The notes beneath the pieces were generated by a model. That model saw only the letters and a program-made list of their open reading frames with translations, was not told the origin of the DNA and did no database searches. A program made the position numbers and the translations under genes. Positions 7,643-17,370 of a DNA stretch of 64,000 nucleotides are shown here, piece after piece; the first letter of the stretch is position 1; each line of letters begins with the position of its first letter. This stretch comes from Rubrivivax rivuli (GTDB lineage: Bacteria > Pseudomonadota > Gammaproteobacteria > Burkholderiales > Burkholderiaceae_C), in the NCBI RefSeq assembly GCF_004016505.1, contig NZ_SACR01000005.1, forward strand, positions 496,001 through 560,000. Reading direction: 5' to 3'.

Positions 7643-9148
7643 TCACTTCAGGATGTCGCCCAGGCAGAGGTATTTCAGCTCGACGTAATCGTCGATGCCC
7701 TGGCGAGCGCCTTCGCGCCCCAGGCCGCTCTGCTTCACGCCGCCGAAGGGCACCTCGGCCGTGCTGATGAGCCCGGTGTTGATGCCCACCATGCCGTACT
7801 CCAGCGCCTCGGCCACGCGGAAGATGCGGCCGATGTCGCGGCTGTAGAAGTAGCTGGCCAGGCCGAATTCGGTGGCATTGGCCGCGGCAATCACCTCGGC
7901 CTCGGTCTCGAAGCGGAACACCGGCGCCACGGGGCCGAAGGTCTCTTCGCGGGCGCAGAGCATCTCGTCCGTCACGCCGGCAATCACCGTGGGCGTGAAG
8001 AAGCGCCCGCCGAGCGTGGCGTCGCGTTCACCGCCCAGCACCAGCCGGCCGCCCTTGGCCAGCGCGTCGGCCACGTGGGCTTCCACCTTGGCAATGGCCG
8101 CGTCGTCGATCAGCGGGCCCTGCATCACGCCGGCCGTGAAGCCGTTGCCGACGGTGATGGCCGCGGCCCTGGCTGCGAGCTTCTCGACGAAGGCGTCGTG
8201 GATGCCCGCCTGCGCATAGATGCGGTTGGCACACACGCAGGTCTGGCCTGCGTTGCGGTACTTGCTGGCCAGCGCGCCGTCCACGGCGCTGTCGAGATCG
8301 GCGTCGTCGAAGACGATGAAGGGCGCGTTGCCGCCCAGCTCCAGGCTCAGCTTCTTGACGGTGCCGGCGCTCTGCCGCGCGAGGATGCGGCCCACCTCGG
8401 TGCTGCCGGTGAAGGACAGGTGGCGCACCACGTCCGAGCTGCACAGCACCTTGCCGATCTCGATGCTGTTCTCGGCATCGGCGGTGATGACGTTCAGCAC
8501 GCCCGCCGGCATGCCCGCGCGCTGCGCGAGTTCGGCCACGGCCAAGGCACTCAGCGGCGTCTGTTCGGCCGGCTTGATGATCACCGGGCAGCCCGCGGCC
8601 AAAGCCGGTGCCACCTTGCGCGTGATCATCGCGATGGGGAAGTTCCACGGGGTGATGGCCGCGCACACGCCCACGGGCTGCTTCAGCACCAGGTAGCGCT
8701 TGTTGTTGTCGGTGGTGGGGATGGTCTCGCCGTAGACGCGGCGCGCTTCTTCGGCAAACCACTCGATGAAGCTGGCGCCGTAGATCACCTCGCTGCGCGC
8801 CTCGGCCAGGGGCTTGCCCTGCTCGGCCGTCATGATGCGGGCCAGGTCGTCGGCGTGGCGGTGCAGCAGCTGGAACCACTTCATCATCACCGCGGCGCGT
8901 TCCTTCGCGGTGCGCGCGCGCCAGGCCGGCCAGGCCTTCTCGGCGGCCGAGATGGCGGCGGCGCAGTCCACCGGCCCCAGCTTGGCCACCTGGGCCAGTT
9001 CGGCGCCGGTGGCGGGGTCGGTGACGGCAAAACGCGCCTGCACGTCCTGGCCGGTGACCCAGGCGCCGCCGATGAGGGCTTCGGTCTTGAGCAGGCCCGG
9101 GTCTTCGAGCAGGGCCAGCGGGGAGGTGGGGGTGTCCATGGGGCCCAT
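7643..9148 (-). CDS. gabD: NAD(P)-dependent succinate-semialdehyde dehydrogenase
   Basis: This is a 501-residue aldehyde dehydrogenase of the GabD group, which oxidises succinate semialdehyde to succinate. The catalytic Cys is in NAGQTCVCANR near residue 303, the general base Glu is in LELGGNAPFIVFDDAD near residue 270, and the cofactor region PWNFPIAMITRK is near residue 165. The ending GREGARQGIDDYVELKY is characteristic of succinate-semialdehyde dehydrogenases. It is convergent with the GGDEF gene and its start lies ~80 bp from alaS on the opposite strand. A second in-frame ATG three codons later is equally possible. No gabT lies nearby, so the source of substrate is not shown by context. 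Confidence 0.9.
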   Translation of the reverse strand: MGPMDTPTSPLALLEDPGLLKTEALIGGAWVTGQDVQARFAVTDPATGAELAQVAKLGPVDCAAAISAAEKAWPAWRARTAKERAAVMMKWFQLLHRHADDLARIMTAEQGKPLAEARSEVIYGASFIEWFAEEARRVYGETIPTTDNNKRYLVLKQPVGVCAAITPWNFPIAMITRKVAPALAAGCPVIIKPAEQTPLSALAVAELAQRAGMPAGVLNVITADAENSIEIGKVLCSSDVVRHLSFTGSTEVGRILARQSAGTVKKLSLELGGNAPFIVFDDADLDSAVDGALASKYRNAGQTCVCANRIYAQAGIHDAFVEKLAARAAAITVGNGFTAGVMQGPLIDDAAIAKVEAHVADALAKGGRLVLGGERDATLGGRFFTPTVIAGVTDEMLCAREETFGPVAPVFRFETEAEVIAAANATEFGLASYFYSRDIGRIFRVAEALEYGMVGINTGLISTAEVPFGGVKQSGLGREGARQGIDDYVELKYLCLGDILK

Positions 9149-9229
9149 TCTGGCGCTTGGCGGCGCGCAGGGCTGTGACGGGCGGCAACCCTAGAATTCG
9201 CCTCTTTCCTTCAGACGGCACCGCGCGCC

Positions 9230-11860
9230 ATGAAAGCCTCCGAGATCCGCTCCACCTTCCTGAAGTTCTTCGAGAGCAAGGGCCACACCATCGTGGCCAG
9301 CAGCCCCGTGGTGCCGGGCGACGACCCGACGCTGCTGTTCACCAACGCGGGCATGAACCAGTTCAAGGACGTGTTCCTGGGCTTCGACAAGCGCAGCTAC
9401 ACGCGCGCCACCACCAGCCAGAAGTGCATCCGCGCCGGCGGCAAGCACAACGACCTGGACAACGTCGGCTACACCGCGCGCCACCACACCTTCTTCGAGA
9501 TGCTGGGCAATTTCAGCTTCGGCGACTACTTCAAGAAGGACGCGATCGCCTACGCCTGGGAACTGCTGACGGTGCACTTCAAGCTGCCGAAAGAGAAGCT
9601 CTGGGCCACGGTCTACGCCGAAGACGACGAGGCCTACGACATCTGGTTGAAGGACATCGGCCTGCCCGCCGAGCGCATCGTGCGCATCGGCGACAACAAG
9701 GGCGGCCGCTACATGAGTGACAACTTCTGGATGATGGGCGACACCGGCCCGTGCGGCCCGTGCAGCGAGATCTTCTACGACCACGGGCCCGAGGTCGCTG
9801 GCGGCCCGCCCGGCAGCGCCGAACAAGACGGCGACCGCTACATCGAGATCTGGAACAACGTCTTCATGCAGTTCAACCGCACCGAAGACGGTGTGATGCA
9901 CAAGCTGCCCAAGCCCAGCGTGGACACCGGCATGGGCCTGGAGCGCCTGGCAGCGGTGCTGCAGCACGTGCACAGCAACTACGAGATCGACCTCTTCCAG
10001 GCCATGCTGGCTGCGGCCAAGCAGGCCGTGGACCGCAGTGGCGCCGCCGGCAACGACTGCGACGCCAGCAGCCCCAGCCTGAAGGTGATTGCCGACCACA
10101 TCCGCGCCTGCAGCTTCACGGTGGTGGACGGCGTGATCCCCGGCAACGAAGGCCGCGGCTACGTGCTGCGCCGCATCGCGCGCCGCGCCATCCGCCACGG
10201 CTACAAGCTGGGCGCGCGCAAGCCCTTTTTCCACACCCTGGTGGCCCCGCTGGCCGCCGAGATGGGCGAGGCCTACCCCGAACTGAAGCGCGACGCGCTG
10301 CGCGTGACCGAGGTGCTGAAGGTCGAGGAAGAGCGCTTCTTCCAGACCATCGCCAACGGCATGCAGATGCTGGAAGATGCCCTCGCCAAGGCGCCGGTGA
10401 TCGACGGCGACACGGCCTTCAAGCTGCACGACACCTTCGGCTTCCCGCTCGACCTGACGGCCGACGTGTGCCGCGAGCGCGGTGTGAAGGTCGACGAAGC
10501 CGGCTTCAACGCCGCCATGAACCGCCAGCGCGAAAACGCACGCGCCGCCGCCAAGTTCAAGGTGGCCGCGGGCCTGGCCTACGACGGTGCGGCCACGGCT
10601 TTCCACGGCTACGAGCACCTGGTGTGCGAGCACAGCAAGGTGGTGGCGATCTACGTCGAAGGCACGCAGGTGCTGAAGGCGCGCGCCGGTGACGACGTGG
10701 TCATCGTGCTCGACCACACGCCTTTCTATGCCGAAAGCGGCGGCCAGGTGGGCGACACCGGCGAGCTGCGCAACACGCGCAGCCGCGTGGCTGTGGAAGA
10801 CACCGTGAAGGTGACGGCCAGCGTGCACGGCCACCAGGGCCGCGTGCTGGAAGGTGAGCTGGAAGTGGGTGACACCTTCGTGGCCCGCGTGGACGCCGCG
10901 CAGCGCGCCAAGACCATGCGCAACCACAGCGTCACGCACCTGATGCACAAGGCGCTGCGCGAGGTGCTGGGCGCGCACGTGCAGCAGAAGGGCAGCTTGG
11001 TGAACGCCGAGCGCACGCGCTTCGACTTCGCGCACAACGCGCCGGTGTCTGACGAGCAGGTGGCGCAGATCGAGAAGATCGTCAACGACGAGATCCTCGC
11101 CAACGCCGCCACGCAGGCGCGTGTGCTGCCGCTGGAAGAAGCGCAGAAGACCGGCGCGATGATGCTCTTCGGCGAGAAATACGGTGACGAGGTGCGTGTG
11201 CTCGACATCGGCAGCAGCCGCGAGCTCTGCGGCGGCACGCATGTGCAGCGCACGGGCGACATCGGCGTGTTCAAGATCGTCGCCGAAGGCGGCGTGGCCG
11301 CCGGCATCCGCCGCGTGGAAGCGGTGACGGGCGACAACGCGCTGGCCTACATCGGCGAGACCGAGAAGAACCTGGCCCAGGTGGCCACGCTGCTGAAGGC
11401 CACGCCGGCCGAGGTGCCGGGCCGCGTGGCCACGGTGCTGGAGCAGCTGCGCGCGCTGGAGAAGGAAGTCACCGCGCTGAAGAGCAAGCTGGCTTCTTCG
11501 CAGGGCGACGAGCTCATGGCGCAGGCCGTCGAGATCCGGGGCCTGAAGGTGCTGGCCGCCGTGCTGGAAGGCGCCGACGCCAAGACCCTGCGCGAGACGC
11601 TGGACAAGCTCAAGGACAAGCTCAAGACCGCCGCCATCGTGCTGGCCGTGGTGGACGGCGGCAAGGTGCAGCTGGCTGCTGGCGTGACGGCCGACAGCAC
11701 GGCCAAGGTGAAGGCCGGCGAACTGGTGAACTTCGTCGCCCAGCAGGTGGGCGGCAAGGGCGGCGGCAAGCCCGACCTGGCCATGGCCGGTGGCACCGAC
11801 GCCGCGGCGCTGCCGGCGGCGCTGGCCAGCGTGGCGGGCTGGGTGGCCGGCAAGCTCTGA
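9230..11860 (+). CDS. alaS: Alanyl-tRNA synthetase
   Basis: The enzyme charges tRNA-Ala and edits mischarged Ser or Gly. The 876-residue protein is full length for the family. The catalytic domain shows FFEMLGNFSFGDYFK near residue 90 and DTGMGLERLAAVLQ near 235. The editing domain has the zinc motifs HSVTH near 564 and CGGTH near 667, and the C-terminal oligomerisation region is gly/ala-rich (VGGKGGGKPDLAMAGG). A TAGAAT hexamer at 9192-9197 could be the -10 box, but no matching -35 is evident. It is convergent with the TPR/oxygenase gene, separated by a terminator. Confidence 0.97.
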   Translation: MKASEIRSTFLKFFESKGHTIVASSPVVPGDDPTLLFTNAGMNQFKDVFLGFDKRSYTRATTSQKCIRAGGKHNDLDNVGYTARHHTFFEMLGNFSFGDYFKKDAIAYAWELLTVHFKLPKEKLWATVYAEDDEAYDIWLKDIGLPAERIVRIGDNKGGRYMSDNFWMMGDTGPCGPCSEIFYDHGPEVAGGPPGSAEQDGDRYIEIWNNVFMQFNRTEDGVMHKLPKPSVDTGMGLERLAAVLQHVHSNYEIDLFQAMLAAAKQAVDRSGAAGNDCDASSPSLKVIADHIRACSFTVVDGVIPGNEGRGYVLRRIARRAIRHGYKLGARKPFFHTLVAPLAAEMGEAYPELKRDALRVTEVLKVEEERFFQTIANGMQMLEDALAKAPVIDGDTAFKLHDTFGFPLDLTADVCRERGVKVDEAGFNAAMNRQRENARAAAKFKVAAGLAYDGAATAFHGYEHLVCEHSKVVAIYVEGTQVLKARAGDDVVIVLDHTPFYAESGGQVGDTGELRNTRSRVAVEDTVKVTASVHGHQGRVLEGELEVGDTFVARVDAAQRAKTMRNHSVTHLMHKALREVLGAHVQQKGSLVNAERTRFDFAHNAPVSDEQVAQIEKIVNDEILANAATQARVLPLEEAQKTGAMMLFGEKYGDEVRVLDIGSSRELCGGTHVQRTGDIGVFKIVAEGGVAAGIRRVEAVTGDNALAYIGETEKNLAQVATLLKATPAEVPGRVATVLEQLRALEKEVTALKSKLASSQGDELMAQAVEIRGLKVLAAVLEGADAKTLRETLDKLKDKLKTAAIVLAVVDGGKVQLAAGVTADSTAKVKAGELVNFVAQQVGGKGGGKPDLAMAGGTDAAALPAALASVAGWVAGKL

Positions 11861-11885
11861 TCGCAGGCGGCACGCCGCACCCATG

Positions 11886-11911
11886 ACAACGGGCGCCACG
11901 GCGCCCGTTGT
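11886..11911. terminator. Bidirectional hairpin between alaS and the TPR/oxygenase gene
   Basis: A perfect 12-bp stem, ACAACGGGCGCC with GGCGCCCGTTGT, surrounds a 2-nt loop midway between convergent genes. The T-tract after it is weak (TGCTTT). Confidence 0.65.
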
Positions 11912-11936
11912 GCTTTGGGCGATCAGCGCGGCCCGC

Positions 11937-13784
11937 TCAGACCGGCATCACGTCGAAGGCGATGGTGAGCCGCTCGGCCGCGTCCTCGAAGGGCCGGGTG
12001 CCGTGCCAGGTCATCGACGGGAACAGCACCAGCCGGCCGGGCTGCGGCTGCAGCTCGCGCTGCACGAGGCTGTCGCTGTTCACCCCGGGCAGCGGCAGAT
12101 CGGGCCGGCCGAAACGCAGCCAGCCTTCGCGTGTGCTGCTGTTGCGGCACGCCGGGGGCACGCTCACGTAGTAGGCCGAACTCACCCAGCCGTGCGGGTG
12201 CACGTGGTCGGTGTGGAAGCCCTGGCTGCGCAGCTTCGATGACCACGAATCGGTGTAGCGCCAGTGGCTCGCCGCCGACGGCCGGCGCGAGAGGAAAGGG
12301 TGTTGTGCATCGGACGGCAGGCCTTCGATGTAGCGCTGCACGGCCTCGCTGATGCGGGCCTTCAGCGCCTCCACCAGCGGATGTTGCTGGTCGAAGAGGT
12401 TGCCCACGGTCTGCGTGCCGCCGCGCAGCGTCTGGTCGATGGGCGCCTGGCGGTCTGCATGCAGGCGCTGCAGCTCGGCCGCCAGCGCGGCATTGAAGCT
12501 CGCCATGTCGGCAAATCCCGGCGGCGCTTCGAGGTCGAAGGCCTGCACCAGGCGCTGCGGGTCGTCGGCCCAGTCGGCGCGGGCCGCGTGCAGGCCGCCC
12601 AGGAGCCGCCAGGCCAGCACACGCAGGGCCTGGGCATGCTGGTGGGCGGGGTTGTGGGTGCAGGCGGCCTCGGCCGCGGCCAGCGCGGCGTCGGGCCGAC
12701 CGGCCACCAGCAGGCTGGCGGCGTGGTTGGTGTGCAGCTCGGCGTCTTGCGGCGCCAGGGCGACCGCGCGGGCGTGCGCGGCCAGGCCGGCCTCCACCTC
12801 GCCCAGGCGCACCAGGCAGCGCGCCAGGCCGTCCTGCAGGCCGGCGGCCTGGGGCAGGGCGGTGGCGGCGCGGGCGTAGGCCTCGGCGGCCTCGGCGTGG
12901 CGTTCGGCGCGCCAGAGCAGGTGGCCGTGCACGCCGGCCAGCGCGGGCGGGGCGGCGGGCGCGGTCTGCGCCGCGCGCAGCTCGGCATCGAAGTCGGTTT
13001 CGCCCAGGCGCCAGCGCAGGCGGGCCAAGTCGTAAAGCGCCAGCGCGTGTGCAGGCTCGCGCGAGAGCGCCTGCCGGTAGGCCGCCAAGGCCTCGCCATG
13101 CCGGCCCAGGCTCTGCAGCGAGTTGCCGCGGTTGTAGTGCGCGTCGGCGGCGTCCAGGCCCAGCGTGGCGGCACGGTCGTGCGTGGCCAGGGCCTCGGCA
13201 TGGCGGTGCTGGCGCTGCAAGAGCACGGCGCGGTTGTGCAGCAGGCCCAGGTGCTCGGGCGCGGCGGCCAGGGCTTTGTCCAGTGTGCGCAGGGCCGAAT
13301 CGAGATGCCCGGCATCTCCTTCGATCTGTGCGTGCAGCTGCAGCATCGCCAGCGTGGGCTGCGACGCGGCGGCCAGCGCGGCGTTCAGGCTCTCGGCGGC
13401 CTCGGGCAGGCGCGCCAGGCTGTGCAGGGCGCGGGCGCGGTTGTAGTGCGCGTCGGCATAAACCGGCTGCAGTGCCAGGGCCTGGGCATAGGCGGCCAGG
13501 GCTTCCTCGGGGCGTTGGGTGGCCAGCAGCAGGTTGCCGAGGTTGTTCCACACATGCGGCTGGCGGGCGTCGGCCTGCAGCGAGCGGCGCAGCAGGGCTT
13601 CGGCCTGAACGACATCGCCCTGCCGGCGCCGCAAGCCGCCCAGCAGTTGCAGCGCCGCGGGGTGCTCGGGCTGCAGCTGCAGTGCCTGCTGGTAAGCCGC
13701 CTCGGCCTGTTCGAGGAAGCCCTGCTGCTGGGCCTGGAAACCGGCCTGCACCCAGGCGGCTGCGGTGGTGGGGGTCGCGTTCAT
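11937..13784 (-). CDS. TPR-repeat protein fused to a 2OG-Fe(II) oxygenase domain
   Basis: The protein has 615 residues. From the N-terminus to about residue 400 there are tandem tetratricopeptide repeats, for example AEAAYQQALQLQPEHPAAL and EEALAAYAQALALQPVYADAHYNRA. The last ~200 residues read as the putative 2OG-Fe(II) oxygenase family PF13759/TIGR02466. The iron ligands are probably in HTDHVHPHGW and in SMTWHGTRPF, followed by an Arg near the C-terminus that would bind 2-oxoglutarate. This suggests a hydroxylase whose TPR part recruits a protein partner; the substrate is unknown. The ATG at 13784 removes a low-quality N-terminal extension and begins just before the first TPR, although no Shine-Dalgarno is visible. 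Confidence 0.85.
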   Translation of the reverse strand: MNATPTTAAAWVQAGFQAQQQGFLEQAEAAYQQALQLQPEHPAALQLLGGLRRRQGDVVQAEALLRRSLQADARQPHVWNNLGNLLLATQRPEEALAAYAQALALQPVYADAHYNRARALHSLARLPEAAESLNAALAAASQPTLAMLQLHAQIEGDAGHLDSALRTLDKALAAAPEHLGLLHNRAVLLQRQHRHAEALATHDRAATLGLDAADAHYNRGNSLQSLGRHGEALAAYRQALSREPAHALALYDLARLRWRLGETDFDAELRAAQTAPAAPPALAGVHGHLLWRAERHAEAAEAYARAATALPQAAGLQDGLARCLVRLGEVEAGLAAHARAVALAPQDAELHTNHAASLLVAGRPDAALAAAEAACTHNPAHQHAQALRVLAWRLLGGLHAARADWADDPQRLVQAFDLEAPPGFADMASFNAALAAELQRLHADRQAPIDQTLRGGTQTVGNLFDQQHPLVEALKARISEAVQRYIEGLPSDAQHPFLSRRPSAASHWRYTDSWSSKLRSQGFHTDHVHPHGWVSSAYYVSVPPACRNSSTREGWLRFGRPDLPLPGVNSDSLVQRELQPQPGRLVLFPSMTWHGTRPFEDAAERLTIAFDVMPV

Positions 13785-13873
13785 CGGCGCGGAGGATACG
13801 CGCCAGCCGTGCGCGCGCGGCGGCCATGAAAAAGGGGCCCGAAGGCCCCTTGTGTCATCCCGAGACCCGGATC

Positions 13874-16800
13874 TCAGAATTCGTAGCGCAGCGTGGCTTG
13901 CACGGCCCACTGCGATTCGCCGGCCTGCTGGCGCGTGACGAAGTCTTCCAGCGTGCCCAGGCTGTAGACGTAGCGGCCGTTGTCCAGACCGTTGAAGTTC
14001 ACGAAGCTCCGGTTCGACGGGAAGCCGATCTCGTCGATGCGACCCCACCTCTTGTTCAGCAGGTTGCCGAAGTTCAGGATGTCGAGCGTGAAGGTCGTCT
14101 TGTGGCCCTTCATGAAGCCCGGCATCTCCTGGCTGAAGCGCACGTCGAAGTTGTTCACCCAGGGCGCGAAGCTGTTGTTGCGGCCCACCACGCCACCCTT
14201 GGCTGCAGCCAGGGCGCTGTTGGCGTTCACGATCTCCCAGAAACGCGCTTCTTCGGTGGCACCACCGCGGAACACCACTTCACCCGAACCCGGGGCCGAC
14301 GGGATGTACATCAGGTCGTTGCCGTTGATGCCGTCGCCGTTCAGGTCGTTGATGTAGGTCCAGCTGTAGGGCTTGCCGCGGCGGCCCTCGTAGAACACGC
14401 CCACCGAGGTGCGGTAGTTGCCGACGAAGGCCTTGGCCCAGGTCAAGCTGGCGCTCACGCGGTCCTTGACGAGGTAGTTGCTGTTCTGCAGCACCTCTTC
14501 GTTGGGGTCGAAGCTGTTCTTGCCGTTCCAGTTCGAATTCGAGGTCGAGGAGGTGAGCGGGCTCACTTCCTTGGCCGTCGTCTTCGTGTAGGCCAGGTTC
14601 CAGCCGAAGCCCAGGTTCGTCGGTTGGCCGACCGACAGCGTCACGGCTTCGCTGTAACCCTGGTCGGTCTTGCGGGCGATGATGACGTTGTTGAAGGCAG
14701 CGTTGCTGAGGGCGCGATTGCGCGAGCCCGCGCAGGCGCCCGTGGTGCTGAAGTTGCTGCCGCTCCAGCAGGCCGAGCTGTAGGTCTGCGGCGTGTAGAA
14801 CAGCTTGCGGCCGTCAGAGCCCGTGGCGGTCTGGCCGCCCAGGTTCAGGTGCTGGTAGTAGATGCCGGCCTTGTTCTGGATGCGCAGCACTTCGGCGCCC
14901 ACCGTCAAGCGGCCCACCACCGGCAGCGGGGGCAGTTCGGCGTCAAACGCGAAGTTGACCTTCACCACAGACGGCTGCTCGAGGTCGCTGGAGATCAGGT
15001 CGACGTTGGGCGCCGGCGGCTGACCCGTCAGCGCCGGCTGGGCGGCCGGGTTCGGGTTGAAGCGGGCGTTGGCGGTGGCGCAGTTCGTGAACGAGGTGCA
15101 GCTGTAGGTGCCCACGGCCATGCCGGTGTTGCTGAACGGGTTGCTCAGCCACACGTTGGCAGCGGCACCCTGGAACAGGCCGAAACCGCCGCGCAGCTGC
15201 ATGCGGGTTTCGGCGGTGCCCAGATTCCAGTTGAAGCCGAAGCGCGGCTGCACGAGGTTGGTACCGTCCAGCGTGCGGTCGTTGCGCTCGCCGAAGCCGC
15301 CGGTGTTGCGCGTCACGGTGTTTGCGCCCGTCACGCTGCCGGCCACCAGAGGCTGGGCGACGGTGCTGTTGAACAGCGGGGTCTCCGGCACGCTGCTCTG
15401 GTCGACACGGATGCCGAACATGATGTTCAGCTTGTCGGTGACCTTGAAGGTGTCCTGCACGAACAGGCCGGTGTTGGCGTAGCTCCAGGTGGCCACGCCG
15501 TCGGCAAGGGTGCGGCCGGCCAGCGGCAGTTGCACGCTGTAGGCCGATGGCGTGCCACGCTGGAAGTTCTCCAGCACGGTCAGTTCACGCTGCGCCGCCG
15601 TCATGTCGATCGGCGTGCTGGTGGGCAGTGCGCCCGTGGGGCGATAGCTGCCGGCGGCGGTGCCGCTGCCGCAGGCCGTCACGGTGCCGAAACTGTAGGC
15701 ACCGGGTTCGCAGGCGAAGGTGTAGTTGCCGTTGACGTTCTGCAGGAAGGCGTTGTAGACCTCGTTGTTGGCGTAGTCCAGGCCGAACTTCAGCTCGTGC
15801 TTGCCCAGGTTCCACACGGCACCGGCGTAGATGTCTGTGGTCTCGGTGCCCAGCACGTTGAAGTGGCGGCTCAGCTCCGTGCCCATGTTCAGGAAACGGT
15901 TGCCGGTGTTGAAGGTCTCGCCAGCGCCCGCGGGGCCGTTGAAACGCAGGCCGATGGCCGGCAGGCGCACGCCGTTGACGGGCGTGGGCGCGCTGTCGTA
16001 GTTGCGCTGCGAGATCTTCAGCTCGGTGCTGAGGTCGGGCGTCCAGTCGGCGAACCACTGGCCCACCACGCTCTCGATCGTCTTCGCCTGGTTGTACCAC
16101 CAGCTGCTCAGCGACAGACCCGTGCCGCTGAAGCCCACGAGGTTGGGCTCGAGCTGCTCGGTCTTCGTGTAGCGGATGTTGGCGCGGTGGTTGTCGTTGA
16201 TGTTCCAGTCCAGCTTCAGCAGCGTGTCCTTCACCGAGACTTCGAGGCCGTCGGGCACGGTGGAGGTGCCGGCGTCGAAGTTCCAGGTGTTGCGCGCGAT
16301 GGCGATGGCTTGGTCGATGGCCGACTGCGTGATGCCGACGTTGGTGCTGGCGCTGCCAATGGGGCCGTTGGTGGGCCGCGAGCGCGAGCTCTTCAGCTCT
16401 TCGTAGCTGGCGAAGAAGAAGAGCTTGTCCTTGATGATCGGGCCGCCGAGCGTGAAGCCGATGGTGCTTTCTTCGAAGGCCGGGGCGTCGAAGTAGGTGT
16501 CGGTGCTGCGGTTGTACCGCTTGCCCACCAGGCCGTCGTCACGCCACACGTAGTAGACGCTGCCCTTGAAGTCGTTCGTACCGCTCTTGGTGACGGCGTT
16601 GATGTTTGCGCCGGTGTAGCCCTTCTGCGTGACGTCGTAGTTGCTCAGGTTCACCTGCACCGACTGGATGGCATCGATGGAGATGGGCTGCTTGATCGTC
16701 GGCAGGTTGTTGGCTTCCAGGCCGAAGGTGTCGTTGGTGGTGACGCCGTCGATCGTGATGCTGTTGAAGCGCGTGTTCTGGCCGGCGGCGCTGATCTCGC

Positions 16801-17323
16801 CGCGTTCCTTGTCGGTTTGGGCCAGGCGCGGGTCGGTGCGGGCGTAGTCCTGCAGGTTGCGCTGGATGGAGGCCAGGGCCGCCAGTTCGCGGCTGCCCAG
16901 GTTGGTGCCCGAGCCCATCGCGCTGCTGTTGAAGCGCTCGTTCACGCCGCGGCCCGTGACCACGATGGTCTGCGTGCCGCCCAGCGTGGCGTTCAGCGAG
17001 CCGGTTTCCGCCAGGTTCAGGAAGACGTTTTCGCGTTTCTCGGTCTGGCTGCCCTTGGTGATGGTCACGGTGTAGGGGCCGCCTGCACGCAGACCGCGGG
17101 CGCCGTAGCGGCCGGCGGCATCGGTGGTGACCGTGTTGGTCGAACCCGACTCCACGTGCACGATGACGACGGTGGCACCGGCCACCGGTTTGCCGTCGCC
17201 ACCGACGATCAGGCCGCCCAGGCTGGCCGTCGTGTTCTGTGCAAAGGCGGGTGCCGCGGCAACGATGGCCACGGCGGCGGCCAAGGCGGTGCGTGAAAAG
17301 CCCATCCAGTCCCGGTTGTTCAT
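13874..17323 (-). CDS. Oar-like TonB-dependent outer-membrane receptor
   Basis: This 1149-residue protein has a signal peptide ending PAFA (about residue 28). A carboxypeptidase-regulatory-like beta-sandwich follows (GKPVAGATVVIVHVESG ... AAGRYGARGLRAGG). Next come a plug domain (ITIDGVTTNDTFG ... AIQSVQVNLSNYDV ... GYTGANINAVTKSGTN) and a long beta-barrel ending WAVQATLRYEF, whose terminal Phe is the signal for Bam-dependent insertion. This architecture matches the Oar/OmpA-like TonB receptors that take up large substrates or take part in surface adhesion. The ligand is unknown and there is no linked ABC transporter or TonB/ExbBD. AGAGGG lies ~9 nt before the ATG, and a 7-bp GACCCGC hairpin (17352-17370) sits in the leader. 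Confidence 0.88.
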   Translation of the reverse strand: MNNRDWMGFSRTALAAAVAIVAAAPAFAQNTTASLGGLIVGGDGKPVAGATVVIVHVESGSTNTVTTDAAGRYGARGLRAGGPYTVTITKGSQTEKRENVFLNLAETGSLNATLGGTQTIVVTGRGVNERFNSSAMGSGTNLGSRELAALASIQRNLQDYARTDPRLAQTDKERGEISAAGQNTRFNSITIDGVTTNDTFGLEANNLPTIKQPISIDAIQSVQVNLSNYDVTQKGYTGANINAVTKSGTNDFKGSVYYVWRDDGLVGKRYNRSTDTYFDAPAFEESTIGFTLGGPIIKDKLFFFASYEELKSSRSRPTNGPIGSASTNVGITQSAIDQAIAIARNTWNFDAGTSTVPDGLEVSVKDTLLKLDWNINDNHRANIRYTKTEQLEPNLVGFSGTGLSLSSWWYNQAKTIESVVGQWFADWTPDLSTELKISQRNYDSAPTPVNGVRLPAIGLRFNGPAGAGETFNTGNRFLNMGTELSRHFNVLGTETTDIYAGAVWNLGKHELKFGLDYANNEVYNAFLQNVNGNYTFACEPGAYSFGTVTACGSGTAAGSYRPTGALPTSTPIDMTAAQRELTVLENFQRGTPSAYSVQLPLAGRTLADGVATWSYANTGLFVQDTFKVTDKLNIMFGIRVDQSSVPETPLFNSTVAQPLVAGSVTGANTVTRNTGGFGERNDRTLDGTNLVQPRFGFNWNLGTAETRMQLRGGFGLFQGAAANVWLSNPFSNTGMAVGTYSCTSFTNCATANARFNPNPAAQPALTGQPPAPNVDLISSDLEQPSVVKVNFAFDAELPPLPVVGRLTVGAEVLRIQNKAGIYYQHLNLGGQTATGSDGRKLFYTPQTYSSACWSGSNFSTTGACAGSRNRALSNAAFNNVIIARKTDQGYSEAVTLSVGQPTNLGFGWNLAYTKTTAKEVSPLTSSTSNSNWNGKNSFDPNEEVLQNSNYLVKDRVSASLTWAKAFVGNYRTSVGVFYEGRRGKPYSWTYINDLNGDGINGNDLMYIPSAPGSGEVVFRGGATEEARFWEIVNANSALAAAKGGVVGRNNSFAPWVNNFDVRFSQEMPGFMKGHKTTFTLDILNFGNLLNKRWGRIDEIGFPSNRSFVNFNGLDNGRYVYSLGTLEDFVTRQQAGESQWAVQATLRYEF

Positions 17324-17351
17324 GTGTAGTCAGCCCTCTGAAATGAAAGGA

Positions 17352-17370
17352 GACCCGCTGCAGGCGGGTC
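17352..17370 (-). promoter_or_regulatory. Leader hairpin upstream of the TonB receptor
   Basis: A perfect 7-bp inverted repeat, GACCCGC-TGCAG-GCGGGTC, lies ~30 nt upstream of the receptor start. The upstream ~220 bp to the GNAT gene must hold the divergent promoters, but no confident hexamers were found. Confidence 0.4.

Noticed and set aside
13049..17296. Very long open frame of ~1400 codons on the plus strand, opposite the TPR/oxygenase and TonB receptor genes.
   Set aside because: It is antisense to two genes with clear domains; its sequence is Arg/Ala/Val-rich low complexity without any domain. It arises from strong GC bias at third codon positions. The same holds for the long frames opposite the DUF6351 gene (2714-5467), alaS (9191-11899), the mutase (27122-29467) and pccA/bioB (32859-36029).
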